NCBI RefSeq assembly: GCF_000013645.1
Contig: NC_007951.1
Span: 1,922,001-1,986,000, forward strand
From: Paraburkholderia xenovorans LB400
Lineage (GTDB): Bacteria; Pseudomonadota; Gammaproteobacteria; Burkholderiales; Burkholderiaceae
Direction of reading: 5' to 3'
DNA length: 64,000 bases
In this document: positions 1 to 8,859 of the stretch, piece after piece
Layout of the letters: every line of letters begins with the position of its first letter
Numbering within the stretch: the stretch's first letter is position 1
Program-made: the position numbers and the translations under genes
The notes under the pieces: model-generated
The model's input: only the letters and a program-made list of their open reading frames with translations
The model's database searches: none
What the model was told of the DNA's origin: nothing

Positions 1-923
1 ATCTTTCCTTCCTCCTTGCGTGAGTTTTACACACTCAGCAAGGGATCCATTTTTTGCGGGCAAGCTCAAGTATCCGGGTGGGCGCCGAGCGCGCGCATCT
101 CGCAATAGGTGCGGCGAGCAAACGGATGGCCGACCTCGAAGCATCAATTGGCGTGCAACTGTTCGAGCGCCACGCCCGTGGCGTTGCGCTGACCGCAGCA
201 GGCGAAGCGCTCGAACGACATACGCAGCGGATCTTGAACGACATGGACCGGATGACCGCTGAGATGTCGGATTATGCGGCGGGTGTTGTGGGCGTCGTCC
301 GGTTGTGGGCCAACACATCGAGTGTGACCCAGTTCCTTCCGACGGACATCGCGGCGTTTAGCGTAGTCCATCCTGATATCCGTATCGAGTTGGAAGAGCA
401 GGATAGCGAGCAGGTTGCTCTGGCCGTGGTAGATGGTGCAGCCGATTTTGGCATTATGGCAGACCGGATGCCAACGCTTGGGCTTCAGGCGATGTTGTAT
501 CGCAAGGATCATCTGTTCCTTGTTGTGCCCGATGGTCATCCACTGACTCAGCGCGAATCGGTTTCGTTCGTCGACGCACTCGAGTTCGACTTCGTCAGCC
601 TTGCTCGTAATACGTCGCTGGCGAAGCGTCTTCAGGCCGCCACCGCCTTCTCTGGTGGCCAGATCAAGTTGCGAATCCAGGTCCGCAGCTTCGATGCGAT
701 GTGCCTCATGGTAGCCGCAGGGCCTGGCATCGCCATACTGCCCGATGCAGCGGTGGGTCCCCACCTGAGGTCGATGGACCTCTGCAGGATACCCCTGTCG
801 GAAAACTGGACGCGTCGTGAACTTTTCATCTGTGCTCGTGACCTGAACGCGTTGCCCCGGCCCGCGTCGCTGCTCGTCAATCATTTGATTGGAGCCACGC
901 CGGACGCTGTGGCAGTCCGTTGA
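1..923 (+). pseudogene. LysR-family regulator, frameshifted and 5'-incomplete
   Basis: From about position 75 one frame encodes a clear LysR protein: the second half of the winged helix (GAERAHLAIGAASKR, then LFERHARGVALTAAGEAL), followed by a full substrate-binding domain ending in a TGA at 921-923. An in-frame stop at 21-23 blocks upstream extension and the first helix is missing. Another frame, open from position 1, reads LREFYTLSKGSIF, which resembles the lost LysR start, so a frameshift near 50-75 is likely and the true start lies outside the window. If only the long frame is translated, the start would be the TTG at 54. It precedes the leuCD-like operon and may have regulated it. Confidence 0.6.
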
Positions 924-1083
924 TCGGTATCGAGGTTTTGTGTTTCACGAAAGCCCCGTTCCGCATTAGTGCATTTCGCCTACAGCATCGCGCGTGGACA
1001 ATAGATGTCCCTATATCGCAGCGTCGCGGGCTGCGGTGATAGCAAAACCAGCATGCTCTCATCCTGAATATGGAGGCTCTCCC

Positions 1084-2517
1084 ATGGAACCTGCGACTTC
1101 ACCCCGTACGCTGCTCGACAAGCTGTGGCAAAGCCACGTCGTCGCGGAAACGCCCAACGGCCCAACGCTGCTTTATGTTGACCGCCATCTCGTTTACGAG
1201 GTGACAAGCCCACAAGCGTTCGAGGCGATTCGCCTGTCGGGCCGCAAACCCTGGCGGCCTGAAACAGTACTCGCGGTCGCTGACCATAACGTACCGACGA
1301 TCGCCGCGGAGCGCACGAGCATGGACGCGATCGCTGACCCACTCTCGCGCATTCAGGTCGCGCAGCTCGACAAAAATTGCAAGGAGTTTGGTATCAAGTC
1401 GTACGGTATCCGGAACCCGCAGCAAGGAATCATCCACGTAGTCGGCCCGGAACTCGGGGCGACGTTGCCGGGCATGACGGTCGTGGCGGGAGACTCGCAC
1501 ACGAGTACCCACGGTGCGTTCGCCGCACTGGCGTTCGGGGTGGGCACGTCGGAAGTCGAGCACGTGCTGGCAACCCAATGCCTGTCGGTTGGGAAAATGA
1601 AGTCGATGCTCGTGAACGTTGAGGGCGTACTGCCGGTGGGCGTCACGGCCAAGGACGTGATTCTCGCGATCATCCGCAGGACCGGTACCGCCGGCGGCAC
1701 CGGTTACGCAATGGAATTCGCGGGCAGCACGATCCGCACGCTGTCGATGGAGGGTCGCATGACCCTGTGCAACATGGCGATCGAGGCGGGCGCCCGGGTG
1801 GGGCTGATCGGCGTCGACGATGTCACGATCGACTATGTGAAGGGGCGTCCCTTCGCGCCCGCAGAAGCACACTGGGATGCGGCGGTCGCCTATTGGCGCA
1901 CGCTGGTCAGCGATGCGGACGCCCGGTTCGACAAGATCGTCAACATCGACGCAACGCAGCTACGGCCGATGGTTACCTGGGGCACGTCGCCCGAAATGGT
2001 GGTCACGGTCGACGACGCTGTACCGAATCCGTTGGACGATCCCGATCCCGTTCGCCGCGCCACCATGGCCGGCGCGCTTACGTATATGGGACTTGAGCCA
2101 GGTACGTCGCTCAAGAGCATTTCACTCGACAAGATTTTCATCGGCTCCTGCACGAATGCACGCATCGAGGATCTGCGTGCAGCCGCCGCGATCGTCAAGG
2201 GCAGGCACGTCGCGCCGACCGTCCAGCTTGCGCTGGTGGTGCCCGGCTCGGGTCTCGTCAAGGCACAGGCCGAGGCCGAGGGGCTGGACGCCATATTCAA
2301 GGAGGCCGGCTTTGAATGGCGCGAACCGGGTTGTTCGATGTGCCTCGGCATGAACGACGACCGCCTGCGTCCGGGGGAGCGGTGTGCGTCTACATCTAAC
2401 CGAAATTTTGAAGGCCGTCAGGGGCCTGGTGGCCGCAGCCACCTCGTCAGTCCTGCGATGGCAGCCGCGGCAGCGATTGCAGGTCACTTCGTTGACGTTT
2501 CCCACGGAGGCTTCTAG
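1084..2517 (+). CDS. leuC: 3-isopropylmalate dehydratase-type aconitase, large subunit
   Basis: This 477-residue protein is the large, 4Fe-4S-binding subunit of an isopropylmalate isomerase-type hydro-lyase. Cluster cysteines are visible at C356 (GSCTNAR) and C417/C420 (CSMC), and the C-terminus is the family's usual [17 protein letters not shown] stretch. The ATG at 1084 is preferred over earlier codons because a GGAGGC Shine-Dalgarno lies just upstream and family proteins start here. It overlaps leuD by one base. The neighbours (CoA-transferase and HMG-CoA-lyase-like enzyme, no leuA or leuB) suggest a catabolic hydratase, for example acting on citraconate, rather than the leucine biosynthetic enzyme. 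That substrate is inference. Confidence 0.92.
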   Translation: MEPATSPRTLLDKLWQSHVVAETPNGPTLLYVDRHLVYEVTSPQAFEAIRLSGRKPWRPETVLAVADHNVPTIAAERTSMDAIADPLSRIQVAQLDKNCKEFGIKSYGIRNPQQGIIHVVGPELGATLPGMTVVAGDSHTSTHGAFAALAFGVGTSEVEHVLATQCLSVGKMKSMLVNVEGVLPVGVTAKDVILAIIRRTGTAGGTGYAMEFAGSTIRTLSMEGRMTLCNMAIEAGARVGLIGVDDVTIDYVKGRPFAPAEAHWDAAVAYWRTLVSDADARFDKIVNIDATQLRPMVTWGTSPEMVVTVDDAVPNPLDDPDPVRRATMAGALTYMGLEPGTSLKSISLDKIFIGSCTNARIEDLRAAAAIVKGRHVAPTVQLALVVPGSGLVKAQAEAEGLDAIFKEAGFEWREPGCSMCLGMNDDRLRPGERCASTSNRNFEGRQGPGGRSHLVSPAMAAAAAIAGHFVDVSHGGF

Positions 2518-3155
2518 TGCAACCCTTTACGAAACTGGAGGCGCTGGTGGTGCCGCTCGACCGCGTGAATGTCGACACCGACGCGATCATCCCCAAGCAG
2601 TTTATGAAATCGGTGCAACGTAACGGCTTCGGCATCAATCTGTTCGATGAATGGCGCTACTTCGATCACGGAGAGCCGGGACAGGATCCGTCGACCCGTC
2701 GGTTGAATCCCGATTTCGTACTCAATCAACCACGTTTCGCGGGTGCGGAGATTCTCCTCACGCGCGACAACTTCGGGTGTGGATCGAGTCGCGAGCATGC
2801 AGCGTGGGCGTTGTGGGACTTCGGTATCCGAGCGCTGATCGCACCAGGCTTTGCCGACATCTTCTACGGCAACTGCTTCAAGAACGGCATGCTGCCGATC
2901 AAGCTCGATGAACGTATCGTTCAGCAGTTGTTCGATCTCGTTGGGCGTACTCCCGGCCTGAGGCTAGCAATCGATCTGGAGGCTCAGCGCATTCAACCAC
3001 CAGCCGGTGATGCGATTCCGTTCGACGTCGAGCCCGAGCGCAAACGCCGCTTGCTCAATGGGCTGGACGACGTCGCTCTGACATTGCAGCAAACCGATCA
3101 GATCCGTGCGTATGAACGCAATCGCCGCGCCCATGAGCCCTGGCTTTTCGCCTGA
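2517..3155 (+). CDS. leuD: 3-isopropylmalate dehydratase-type aconitase, small subunit
   Basis: This 212-residue swivel-domain subunit pairs with the preceding large subunit to form the hydro-lyase. The family signature [15 protein letters not shown] and the region [12 protein letters not shown] are intact, and the length is normal for LeuD. The start is a GTG at 2517 overlapping the last base of the upstream TAG, with GGAGG about 8 bases before it, so the two subunits are probably translationally coupled. It is followed 44 bases later by a CoA-transferase gene in the same direction. No defects are seen. Confidence 0.92.
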   Translation: MQPFTKLEALVVPLDRVNVDTDAIIPKQFMKSVQRNGFGINLFDEWRYFDHGEPGQDPSTRRLNPDFVLNQPRFAGAEILLTRDNFGCGSSREHAAWALWDFGIRALIAPGFADIFYGNCFKNGMLPIKLDERIVQQLFDLVGRTPGLRLAIDLEAQRIQPPAGDAIPFDVEPERKRRLLNGLDDVALTLQQTDQIRAYERNRRAHEPWLFA

Positions 3156-3199
3156 TGCCAGGCACGCGCGCACGAACCGCAATTTCAGGAGCTTTTGTT

Positions 3200-4417
3200 A
3201 TGAGTGGTCAACCTACCTTTCCGACTTCACCCGCTGCGCTGAACGGCGTACGAGTCATCGAGATGGGCCAGCTCATTGCCGGCCCTTTCGCAGGCAAGAC
3301 GCTCGGCGAGTTTGGTGCCGAGGTCATCAAGATCGAATCGCCGGGTACCGGCGATCCTCTGCGCAACTGGCGTCTGATGAAGGACGGCACCTCCGTCTGG
3401 TGGCAGGTGCAGTCGCGCAACAAGCGTTCGGTCGCGCTGGATCTGCGCAGCGTCGAGGGCCAGGATATCGCGCGCAAGCTGATTGCCGAAGCCGACGTGC
3501 TCATCGAGAATTTTCGCCCGGGCACGCTCGAAGGGTGGGGGATGAGTTACGAGCAGCTCTTTGAGCTCAACCCCGGACTCGTCATGCTGCGTATCTCGGG
3601 GTACGGGCAGACGGGGCCGTACCGTGATCTGCCGGGCTTCGGGGCGATCGGTGAGGCGATGGGTGGCCTGCGGTATCTGACCGGCGAGCCCGGCCGCGTG
3701 CCCGTGCGCTGCGGCATTTCGATCGGCGACACGCTTGCCGCGTTGCATGGAGTGATCGGCGTGCTCACCGCTCTCTATCACCGTGACGCGAACGGCGGCA
3801 AAGGGCAGGTTATCGATGTCGCGCTTCACGAAGCAGTTTTCAATGTGATGGAAAGCCTGATTCCTGAGTACAGTGCGCTCGGTGTGGTCCGCGAAGCCGC
3901 CGGCAGCGCGCTGCCCGGCATTGCACCATCCAACGCGTATCGCTGTACCGATGGTTACGTGCTCATCGCCGGGAACGGCGACAGCATCTTCAAACGGCTG
4001 ATGGCGACGATCGGGCGGAGCGACCTGGCGAGTGATCCTGCGCTCGCCAACAACGCTGGGCGTGTCGCTCGCGTCGAGGAACTGGATCGGGCCATCGAAG
4101 CGTGGACCGGGCGCCGTTCGGCCGAGGATGTGCTGACCGCGCTGATCGAAGCGCGCGTGCCTGCCGGCAAGATCTATACGGCCCGCGATATCGTCGAGGA
4201 TCCGCACTACCGCGCCCGCGACATGATCTTGCGCCAGGCCACGCGCGACGGCTACGAAGTCGACGTGCCGGGCATCGTGCCCAAGCTGATGGGCACTCCG
4301 GGTTCCGTGCGCACATCGGCGCCTAAGCTCGGCGACGATACAGATGGCGTCCTGCGCGAGATCGGTATTTCCGAAACGCGGATTGCCGAACTTCGTGACA
4401 AAGGAGCAATTGCATGA
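3200..4417 (+). CDS. family III (CaiB/BaiF) CoA-transferase
   Basis: This 405-residue protein moves CoA between carboxylic acids. It starts with the family's GVRVIEMGQLIAGPFAGKTL segment and carries IESPGTGDPLR and ENFRPGTLEGWG, typical of formyl-CoA/citramalate/carnitine CoA-transferases. The ATG at 3200 has CAGGAG 8-9 bases upstream. It ends in a 4-base ATGA overlap with the lyase gene, indicating one operon with leuCD. In this context the likely acceptor is a hydroxylated C5 dicarboxylate such as citramalate. The substrate is inference, because family members cannot be told apart by eye. Confidence 0.88.
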   Translation: MSGQPTFPTSPAALNGVRVIEMGQLIAGPFAGKTLGEFGAEVIKIESPGTGDPLRNWRLMKDGTSVWWQVQSRNKRSVALDLRSVEGQDIARKLIAEADVLIENFRPGTLEGWGMSYEQLFELNPGLVMLRISGYGQTGPYRDLPGFGAIGEAMGGLRYLTGEPGRVPVRCGISIGDTLAALHGVIGVLTALYHRDANGGKGQVIDVALHEAVFNVMESLIPEYSALGVVREAAGSALPGIAPSNAYRCTDGYVLIAGNGDSIFKRLMATIGRSDLASDPALANNAGRVARVEELDRAIEAWTGRRSAEDVLTALIEARVPAGKIYTARDIVEDPHYRARDMILRQATRDGYEVDVPGIVPKLMGTPGSVRTSAPKLGDDTDGVLREIGISETRIAELRDKGAIA

Positions 4418-5424
4418 ACATCTGGGATGGTGGACGCCGGCGCGTCTATATGCAGGAGGTGGGTACGCGCGACGGCTTCCAGTCGGAAGGGATCTTCGTC
4501 GAGACACGGGACAAGATCGCGCTGATTGACATGCTTTCGAAGACAGGCATGGCGAAAATCGAGGTGACCGCGTTCGTGTCGCCGCAGGCGATACCCGCGT
4601 TACGCGATGCCGAGATTGTGCTGCGCGAGATCGAACGCAATCCAGGTGTTATCTACACGGCGCTGGTTCCAAACGTGCGTGGTGCCGAACGCGCGATCGA
4701 CGCGCATGCGGACGAGCTGAACCTGGTGATGTCGGCGAGTGAAAGCCACAATCTGTCCAATCTGAGAATGACACGCGACCAGTCATTTAATGCGCTGAAG
4801 CAGGTCGCGGCCATTGCTCGCGATGCTGGCCTCCCTGTTAACATCTCTCTGTCTTGTGCATTCGGGTGCCCAATGGAAGGTGATGTGTCTGCGAGCACCG
4901 TTCTCGAGTGGGCGGAACGCTTCGTCGAGGAGATCGGCTCACGGGGTGTCACTTTGTGCGACACGACGGGTATGGCGTATCCGCGGCAGGTTGCGGAGCT
5001 GACGTCACAATGTGTCGAGCGCTGGCCCCAGACTGAACTCACGCTGCACTTCCACAACACGCGCGGCATGGGCCTCGCCAACGTACTCGCCGCAATCGAT
5101 GCCGGCGCCAACCGCTTCGACGCATCACTGGGTGGGATCGGTGGATGCCCGTACGCGCCAGGCGCGAGCGGCAACGTGTGCAGCGAGGAGATCGTGCACG
5201 CGTTGGAGTTGATGGGCTACGACACTGGCGTTGATCTCGACGCGCTGATCGCCGCTGCGAGGTGCCTTCCGCCGCTGATTGGTCATGATACGCCCAGCCA
5301 GATCGTGAAGGCGGGGCGGCGGCTCGACTTGCATCCGCTGCCGGCCGACTTTGCCGCGGTCCGCGAACGGACTATGCAGGGAAAGCTCAAGCCTAAACCG
5401 CATTATGGGATGAATATCGGCTAA
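4414..5424 (+). CDS. HMG-CoA lyase-family enzyme, possible citramalyl-CoA lyase
   Basis: This 336-residue TIM-barrel lyase cleaves 3-hydroxy-3-methyl acyl-CoAs. Visible active-site features are the GTRDGFQ motif (R19, D20), metal-binding LHFHN (H212, H214) and the glycine-rich loop GGCPYAPGASGN with C245. The length is somewhat above the roughly 300 of classical HMG-CoA lyase. It is translationally coupled (ATGA) to the CoA-transferase. Members of this family act on HMG-CoA or on (R)-citramalyl-CoA. With hydratase and CoA-transferase genes upstream, cleavage of citramalyl-CoA to acetyl-CoA and pyruvate is an attractive but unproven reading. Confidence 0.87.
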   Translation: MNIWDGGRRRVYMQEVGTRDGFQSEGIFVETRDKIALIDMLSKTGMAKIEVTAFVSPQAIPALRDAEIVLREIERNPGVIYTALVPNVRGAERAIDAHADELNLVMSASESHNLSNLRMTRDQSFNALKQVAAIARDAGLPVNISLSCAFGCPMEGDVSASTVLEWAERFVEEIGSRGVTLCDTTGMAYPRQVAELTSQCVERWPQTELTLHFHNTRGMGLANVLAAIDAGANRFDASLGGIGGCPYAPGASGNVCSEEIVHALELMGYDTGVDLDALIAAARCLPPLIGHDTPSQIVKAGRRLDLHPLPADFAAVRERTMQGKLKPKPHYGMNIG

Positions 5425-5762
5425 GGGGGTGACGTCGGATCCAAGCTGGTTCCCGACGTTCCCAACCGAAATTTTGGGGGCGGTACAGGAAAATACAGTT
5501 CATGCAACAAACGCTAATTTAATGGCATGCCTTTGCCAAATCCCTATCCACAAGGTTGCTGGAATATAGTGAACCGCTGGTCGTGAAGAGGGGGCGGTCG
5601 ATCTGCACAATGCAGAACATGGTGGTCCCCCAACACTCGCCACTGCTTCTGGCACGGGAGAGAACGGGGTGGTGTGCCGTGGTCAGATCTTCGGGATACC
5701 AAATTGCCGTGCGGGCACCGGCGGCGCTAGAATGAGACGCAAATTCATCATTCCATCTCCAA
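5425..5762. other. intergenic region upstream of the LuxR gene
   Basis: No convincing gene is seen in these 338 bases. The first part should hold the 3' end of the leuCD operon transcript; no clear terminator hairpin was identified. The last part should carry the promoter of the LuxR regulator, but no strong -35/-10 pair or Shine-Dalgarno stands out. Confidence 0.5.
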
Positions 5763-6581
5763 ATGCGCGCCTGGTATCTTGATCGCCCCCCGCCCGTCGG
5801 GACGCTGGATCTGAACCGCGCGACCGGCCTGGTCGCGGCGCTCGGCGCGGCTGAAACGAATGCGTTCGCGGCCGCGGTTCTGCGTCTGCTCGGCGATGTC
5901 GCGGCAATTTCTCAATGCACGGTATTCGCATACGAGGCGGGTCTGCGTCCGCGCACCGTCGCTGTGGCTGACTATCGCGGCGGGGCCTATTTGCGCGAGG
6001 TCGCCGACATCTACGCGCGACGTTTCTATGCGCTCGACGGCAACCAGCAGATCGTCGCTGAGGCCAGCCCGCGCAAGCCCGGCACCTCGCTCACGATGCA
6101 CCAGCAGGCGATCGACGATATCAAGCATGAAGCCTACAGGGCGGCCTGCTACAGCGGCCCGAACGTGTCGGACCGCATCGCGCTGCTGTCCCGGCAGTCG
6201 GAGGATGTCTGGCTGTCCGTGAATCTCTACCGTGACCGCCAATACGGCGTGTTCCGACAGGATGAGATCGCGCGCCTCGAAACCCTCGCACCGCTCGTCG
6301 TCCATGCCGCTCAGCAGCACTATGCGCTTTCGGGCCAGCGCCAGGCCAGTATTCCGCAACTGATGCTCGCTCGCCTGCTGCGGCACTGCCCGGCGTTGTC
6401 GAAGCGTGAGCTCGACGTGCTGCGCGGCGTGCTCGAGGGACACACTACGAACGAGATCGCCGAACTAATCGGCGTCAAGGCTTCGAGCGTTACGACCTAC
6501 CAGAAACGCGCGTACCGTCGGCTCGGTATATCGAGTCAGCGCCAGCTGTTCGCGCTCTGCCTCAATTCGCTGCCGGCCTGA
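5763..6581 (+). CDS. LuxR-family transcriptional regulator
   Basis: This 272-residue protein has a C-terminal LuxR-type helix-turn-helix from about residue 205 (LSKRELDVLRGVLEGHTTNE, then VTTYQKRAYRRLGI). The N-terminal 190 residues form an unrecognised sensory region without an obvious receiver aspartate, so it is not a standard response regulator. It sits 324 bases upstream of the homogentisate operon in the same direction, with a dyad between them, and probably controls that operon in response to a phenolic acid or intermediate. The effector cannot be told from sequence. Confidence 0.85.
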   Translation: MRAWYLDRPPPVGTLDLNRATGLVAALGAAETNAFAAAVLRLLGDVAAISQCTVFAYEAGLRPRTVAVADYRGGAYLREVADIYARRFYALDGNQQIVAEASPRKPGTSLTMHQQAIDDIKHEAYRAACYSGPNVSDRIALLSRQSEDVWLSVNLYRDRQYGVFRQDEIARLETLAPLVVHAAQQHYALSGQRQASIPQLMLARLLRHCPALSKRELDVLRGVLEGHTTNEIAELIGVKASSVTTYQKRAYRRLGISSQRQLFALCLNSLPA

Positions 6582-6600
6582 GCGGCGGCTGCACATCATC

Positions 6601-6616
6601 TCGGGGTTTTCCCCGA
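6601..6616 (+). terminator. short GC hairpin after the LuxR gene
   Basis: TCGGGG, a TTTT loop and CCCCGA form a perfect 6-bp stem 20 bases after the LuxR stop codon. There is no clean U tract, so it would be a weak intrinsic terminator or attenuator between luxR and the catabolic operon. Confidence 0.4.
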
Positions 6617-6628
6617 TCCCCGGTCCGG

Positions 6629-6649
6629 TTGTCCCCAAACATGGGACAA
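6629..6649. promoter_or_regulatory. inverted repeat, candidate operator of the homogentisate operon
   Basis: TTGTCCC, a 7-base spacer and GGGACAA form a perfect 7-bp dyad, 256 bases before the hydroxylase start. It lies in the only gap between the LuxR gene and the operon, so it is a natural candidate for the LuxR binding site. The remaining sequence to 6905 shows no gene I trust. Confidence 0.45.
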
Positions 6650-6905
6650 GCGTCCGTCCCGGGCGGCCAATACTCCATTCAATGCGTCATGCCGGTCCAT
6701 CGACTGGCTTCTACGCACGGCGCTGCCCGTTAGCGCGCAGCGATCAATATTGGAGACTTGCCCGCATGACGTTCCGATCCGAGGCCAGCGGCACTCTGCC
6801 GGGTGGCGCGGCGGCTGTGCCGCCTTCCCACGAAGCTGTGATCGACACGATTGAGGCACTGGTATCACCGCTTCAGGCCAGAGGGTTCACAAAGCCACGC
6901 ACATC

Positions 6906-8618
6906 ATGACCATCGAATTCACTTCCTACCCGTTCACTGCGCAACACTATTCGGCGCGGTTGCCTTCGCTCGGAGGCGGCGTTGAGACAAGCCGTCATGC
7001 GGTTGCGATCGTCGGAGGCGGGCCTGTCGGCCTGACGCTCGCCCTCGGTCTAGCGAAGCACGGCATCCGCTGCGTGCTGATCGAGGCCGACGATTCAGTT
7101 TGTTTTGGTAGCAGGGCGATCTGTATCTCGCGCCGCAGCCTCGAGATCATCGAACGCGTCGGAGCGCTCGATCGGTTCCTTGAGATCGGCCTGCCCTGGG
7201 CGGGTGGACGCAGTTTCTACCGCGACGACGAAGTGTTGCACTTCAAGATGCCGCAAGACCAGAACCAGAAGCTGCCGCCGATGGTCAATCTCGCGCAGTA
7301 CCACATCGAGCAGTACCTGCTCGAGGCGGCTGAACGCCAGGCCGACTTGATCGACATCCGCTGGCAGACCCGGGTCGAAAAGATCGAGACGCGAGACGAC
7401 GGCACGACGTTGTACCTGAGCACGCCCGCAGGCGATTACGCACTTGAGGCCGACTGGGTCGCCGCGTGCGACGGTGGCCGCAGCACGATCCGTGAGCAGC
7501 TCGGCCTCATGCTCCAGGGCACGAGCTACGAAGGCCGCTACGTGATCGTCGACATCAAGCTCGACAGCGAGCGTCCGACCGAGCGCCTCGCGTACTTCGA
7601 TCCCGTGTCGAACCCCGGTTCGACCGTGCTGGTCCATAAGCAGCCCGACAACGTCTGGCGCATCGATTACCAGCTTCGCGACGGCGAGGATGCGGATCAG
7701 GCCGTCAAGCCCGAGAACGTGATGCCGCGCGTGCAGAGCCTGCTCGACATGATGGGCGAGAAAGGTGCCTGGCAGCCGATCTGGATCACGGTCTACAAGG
7801 CCAATGCGCTTACGCTCGAACGCTACCGCCACGGACGCGTGATGTTCGCGGGCGACGCCGCGCATCTCGTGCCGATCTTCGGCGTGCGAGGTGCGAACTC
7901 CGGCATCGACGATGCCGACAACCTCGCCTGGAAGCTCGCCTACGTGGTGCGCGGACTGGCCGGCGACGAACTGCTGGACAGCTACTCGGACGAGCGCGTC
8001 TACGCGGCCCACGAGAACCTCAGCTACGGCACCAAGAGCACAGAGTTCATGGCACCGCCGAGTTTTGCGTTCGAGCTGATGCGCAATGCAGTGCTCAGCC
8101 TTGCGGTCGCGCATACGGAACTGCGTTCGCTGATCAATCCACGCCAGAGCTCGGCGATCACTTATGCCGACTCTTCGCTCAACGAACCGGACCGGGACGG
8201 CTTCACCGCCGGCCCGGTACCTGGCGCGGTGCTGCCCGAGTGCCAACTGACCATCGTGCGCGACGGCGAGGCGCGCGAGGCGCATCTGACCGATCTGATC
8301 GAGCCGTGTTTCACTGCCTTCGTGTTTGGTGAGAACGGTAGCCTGCCTGCAGCGTTTGCCCGGCTCGAGCAGACCGTGGATGCCACGGGCGTGCGCCTGC
8401 GCTGCATCCCGCTCGCCGAGCATTCGCAGAAGGGCTTGCCGGGCCTGCATGGCTGGGATCGCACCGGGCGGCTGTTCGCGATGTATGGCGCACGCGCCGG
8501 CTCGGTCTATCTGGTCCGCCCGGACGGGCACGTACTGGGCCGTTGGCACGATGCATCTGCGGAAACGGTCGGCGCTGCCATCGCCCGCGCGCTGCATACG
8601 CTCGCGCACGCCATCTGA
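6906..8618 (+). CDS. mhaA: FAD-dependent aromatic hydroxylase (MhaA-like, 3-hydroxyphenylacetate 6-hydroxylase)
   Basis: This 570-residue (about 63 kDa) flavoprotein is of the phenol hydroxylase/MhpA type. The N-terminal dinucleotide fold has GGGPVG at residues 37-42, and the second FAD motif GDAAH is at 316-320 followed by PIFGVRGANSGIDDADNLAWKLA. The next gene encodes a small protein, then homogentisate dioxygenase. This matches the two-component MhaAB hydroxylase of Pseudomonas putida, which turns 3-hydroxyphenylacetate into homogentisate using NADH and O2. The symbol rests on size, order and context; another meta-hydroxylated phenol substrate is possible. Confidence 0.8.
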   Translation: MTIEFTSYPFTAQHYSARLPSLGGGVETSRHAVAIVGGGPVGLTLALGLAKHGIRCVLIEADDSVCFGSRAICISRRSLEIIERVGALDRFLEIGLPWAGGRSFYRDDEVLHFKMPQDQNQKLPPMVNLAQYHIEQYLLEAAERQADLIDIRWQTRVEKIETRDDGTTLYLSTPAGDYALEADWVAACDGGRSTIREQLGLMLQGTSYEGRYVIVDIKLDSERPTERLAYFDPVSNPGSTVLVHKQPDNVWRIDYQLRDGEDADQAVKPENVMPRVQSLLDMMGEKGAWQPIWITVYKANALTLERYRHGRVMFAGDAAHLVPIFGVRGANSGIDDADNLAWKLAYVVRGLAGDELLDSYSDERVYAAHENLSYGTKSTEFMAPPSFAFELMRNAVLSLAVAHTELRSLINPRQSSAITYADSSLNEPDRDGFTAGPVPGAVLPECQLTIVRDGEAREAHLTDLIEPCFTAFVFGENGSLPAAFARLEQTVDATGVRLRCIPLAEHSQKGLPGLHGWDRTGRLFAMYGARAGSVYLVRPDGHVLGRWHDASAETVGAAIARALHTLAHAI

Positions 8619-8632
8619 TTCTGGGGAGCGAC

Positions 8633-8833
8633 ATGACTGATATCGAACTCGACGCCGTCTACACGCGGCTCTGCAAGACCATGACCGATGTCGGCGAGAC
8701 GAATGCCTCGCTGTTCCTAGCCCGCTTTGCCCTGCTGGCCATCACGCGCCTCGGCGAAGCTGATGCCGTGCTGAACCTGATCGCCGAAGCGGGCGAGGGT
8801 ATGGGTGGCGGCGTTGCCACCGCAACCGCCTGA
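8633..8833 (+). CDS. mhaB: small hydroxylase partner (MhaB-like, DUF2783)
   Basis: This 66-residue acidic, alanine-rich helical protein starts [20 protein letters not shown] and has a good GGGGAG ribosome site. It lies 14 bases after the flavin hydroxylase and 26 before hmgA. Small proteins in this position are known as the coupling component (MhaB) of 3-hydroxyphenylacetate hydroxylase, needed so that NADH oxidation yields hydroxylation. No catalytic motif is visible, as expected for such a partner. Confidence 0.72.
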   Translation: MTDIELDAVYTRLCKTMTDVGETNASLFLARFALLAITRLGEADAVLNLIAEAGEGMGGGVATATA

Positions 8834-8859
8834 GCGTCCTTCCGGAAGAGAGACCTGAG

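Noticed and set aside
1084..3155. leuCD as leucine biosynthesis genes
   Set aside because: leuA and leuB are absent and CoA-transferase and lyase genes follow in the same operon; a catabolic role is more consistent, though not proven.
6766..6909. 47-codon frame overlapping the hydroxylase start by 4 bases
   Set aside because: The overlap looks like coupling, but there is no ribosome site and no recognisable similarity, and the stretch sits in the presumed promoter region; not supported as a gene.
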